A DNA stretch of 64,000 nt from Pseudo-nitzschia pungens (lineage: Eukaryota > Bacillariophyta > Bacillariophyceae > Bacillariales > Bacillariaceae). The notes under the pieces are model-generated. The model did not search any database. It saw only the letters and a program-made list of their open reading frames with translations, and was not told the origin of the DNA. The DNA lies in NCBI GenBank assembly GCA_037355855.1, contig CM074758.1, positions 6,111,001 to 6,175,000 of the forward strand. The letters run 5' to 3'. A program made the translations under genes and the position numbers. Within the stretch, counting starts at the first letter, position 1. Each line of letters begins with the position of its first letter. Below are positions 62,849 to 64,000 of this stretch, piece after piece.

Positions 62849-63463
62849 CAGGAGAATACTACTACACCCCTTCAGGGTTCTCCACCTCCTTCTCCACCAC
62901 CACCACCAAGTCTGGACCAAGGCCGACCCATTCTGCCAAACGACGTGAATGCACCAACTCAAGTATACCAGTACCATCGAATCCTCCTGAACTTTATGGG
63001 ACACCGGAACAACACTCAATACGCATCGAATCAAATGTTTACAAGAGATGAGCTCAAAGTAGTTAGACCAGATGATATCTACAAGTGGATGTGCAAGAAG
63101 GTCTATGGAAAGACAGATCCCGGTGTTGATGACAATCCTACACTTGGAAGATCAAGTACACTGCAATACTACAAGAAGGCGCTGAGCTACTTCTTTAACA
63201 AGGCTGTGAGCAAATCTCCTTGGGACGATGAGAAAGGAAGTGGGAATCCAACCAAATCAGACCAAATGCATTCTCTTATTGGAGCAGTGAGGGTTAAGGA
63301 GACACGCAAACTAGGCAAAGAAACACAAGCCGACCGGCCGCTTGCGAATGGAGAGTATTTCCAACTTGTTAATCTGTTACAACAAGGCCACAGCACTGTC
63401 AATCTAAGGCACTCTGCAGCAGTGAAGTTCCAGCTACATATGATTGGAAGAGGAGATGATCTG
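62849..63463 (+). pseudogene. Crypton-like tyrosine-recombinase gene fragment
   Basis: Open frame with a Pro-rich start (QGSPPPSPPPPPSLDQ), then YQYHRILLNFMGHRNNT, IYKWMCKKVYGKTDPGVDD, LGRSSTLQYYKKALSYFF, GNPTKSDQMHSLIGAVRVK, RPLANGEYFQLVNLL and FQLHMIGRGDDLR. The helical core-binding segment with GNPT-S and the following RGDD stretch recall Crypton-type tyrosine recombinases of stramenopiles. This is recognition from memory, not a search. The start is lost against A2, and the catalytic domain after RGDDLR is cut by TIR element 3. Alternative: a domesticated host protein of that family. Confidence 0.55.
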
Positions 63464-63465
63464 CG

Positions 63466-63901
63466 TCCGAAAACTGTTTCACGACCCATCGCGACCAATC
63501 GCGACCGGATCGCGACCCAATCGCAACTTTTCTCAGAAAAACGCGACCCCAATTTTTTATTTCAAAACGTTTTTTCCACTATTCTCAACCTTATTTCTCC
63601 TTTTTCTCGATCCCCGCATCGTTTTCAGGAAAATGTTCTGATCTAGACCCTGATATTCAGTCCCTCGTCACCCTTTCATTCCATTTTACACATTTGACAC
63701 ATTTGACTCAATATAACAAATAATTTTTAATCAGATTTACTTCAATCACACAAAAGTTACGTCGCACACCATTGTAAACCTTTTTTTTCAGTGGTGTCAC
63801 GTCACATAGTACCCCGGCTTCGAAGCCTCCCGCCTTCGCATCGCATCACAACAACAATTATTTTATTATCAAACACATGTTTGTATTTCACGCACACCAC
63901 C
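63466..63901 (+). other. subterminal and upstream region in TIR element 3
   Basis: Repeated GCGACC words at 63478-63550, then AT-rich sequence. No gene is seen before the ATG at 63902. It would act as promoter if that frame is real. Confidence 0.4.
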
Positions 63902-64000
63902 ATGCCGAAAGCTTCCTCCGACCCAAGGCACTTTGCCAATGATCCCAGAATACCCAAGACATTCCATTGTCGCAACTGCATTGCCTCCAGAAGAAGAAGA
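63902..64000 (+). CDS. possible gene start, cut by window edge
   Basis: ATG in a good context (CCACCATGC) opens a frame of 33 codons to the window end: MPKASSDPRHFANDPRIPK, then a CRNC motif and an Arg-run. The CX2C pair could start a zinc-binding site. If TIR element 3 is real this may be its own protein. Only the N-terminus is visible, so no function can be given. Confidence 0.4.
   Translation, partial: MPKASSDPRHFANDPRIPKTFHCRNCIASRRRR

Larger units (their letters stand above)
63464..64000. mobile_element. TIR element 3 (CGTCY family), left end only
   Basis: Protein homology in the recombinase frame ends at CGTCCGAAAACTGTTTCACGA, preceded by TG. This matches the termini of TIR element 2 (CGTCTGTTAACTGTTTTTCGA) at most positions, and the following CGACCC repeats are a shared subterminal feature. 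The other end is outside the window, so the TSD cannot be tested. Confidence 0.6.

Noticed and set aside
62387..63646. A 419-codon frame as one gene
   Set aside because: It is chimeric: its first part is antisense to A2 protease, the middle is the recombinase fragment and the end is the TIR element 3 terminus.
1..64000. tRNA, rRNA or other conserved RNA genes
   Set aside because: No cloverleaf or rRNA-like segment was recognised by eye. A tRNAscan or Infernal run would be needed to exclude them fully.

Overview
This window reads as nuclear DNA of a eukaryotic microalga. A diatom (stramenopile) is the most likely source, judged from the kinds of retroelement, the short GT-AG introns, the ShKT-tailed 2-oxoglutarate dioxygenases and the Crypton-like recombinase fragment. 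No alignment could be run, so that assignment is inference. Only about 6 kb is ordinary host sequence. The rest is two stacks of transposable elements inserted into one another, and most element borders can be placed to the base because target-site duplications (TSDs) survive.

Left stack (1-16508). An old Ty3/gypsy copy, family A (A1), enters from the left edge with RNase H and integrase. Its integrase is split by a 14.5 kb insertion with terminal inverted repeats (1413-15942, 2-bp TSD). That insertion carries five unrelated tandem-repeat blocks (12.0-15.85 kb) and is itself host to a complete Ty3/gypsy element of family B (B1, 2047-11972, TSD ACTTC). B1's integrase is split by two 2 kb non-autonomous LINE derivatives in opposite orientation.

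Host island (16509-22108). It holds a 385 bp MITE, two convergent paralogous genes for ER-lumenal Fe(II)/2-oxoglutarate dioxygenases ending in a ShKT domain and a DEL retention signal, and a 901 bp fold-back element.

Right stack (22109-62848). A minus-strand family-A copy (A2) is cut by a 1.45 kb TIR element, by a complete second family-A copy (A3, 25366-51798, TSD TGCTC), by a 1.7 kb non-autonomous LINE and by a 5'-truncated LINE (54451-62378). A3 contains a complete family-B element (B2, 28533-46982, TSD ACTCC) and a 2.1 kb TIR element. B2 has a full-length 12.7 kb LINE inside its 5' LTR. The maximum depth is four levels.

Right edge (62849-64000). A broken Crypton-like tyrosine-recombinase gene lies between the truncated end of A2 and a third TIR element that runs out of the window with the first codons of a possible gene.

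Coding potential. Both LINE copies keep an intact ORF2 (endonuclease, reverse transcriptase, RNase H, CCHC). Each LTR element has at least one stop in pol. Gag and pol of family B share one frame and are separated by a single TGA in both copies. Family A switches frame between gag and pol. Both families have a perfect 12-bp palindrome where a tRNA primer-binding site is expected.
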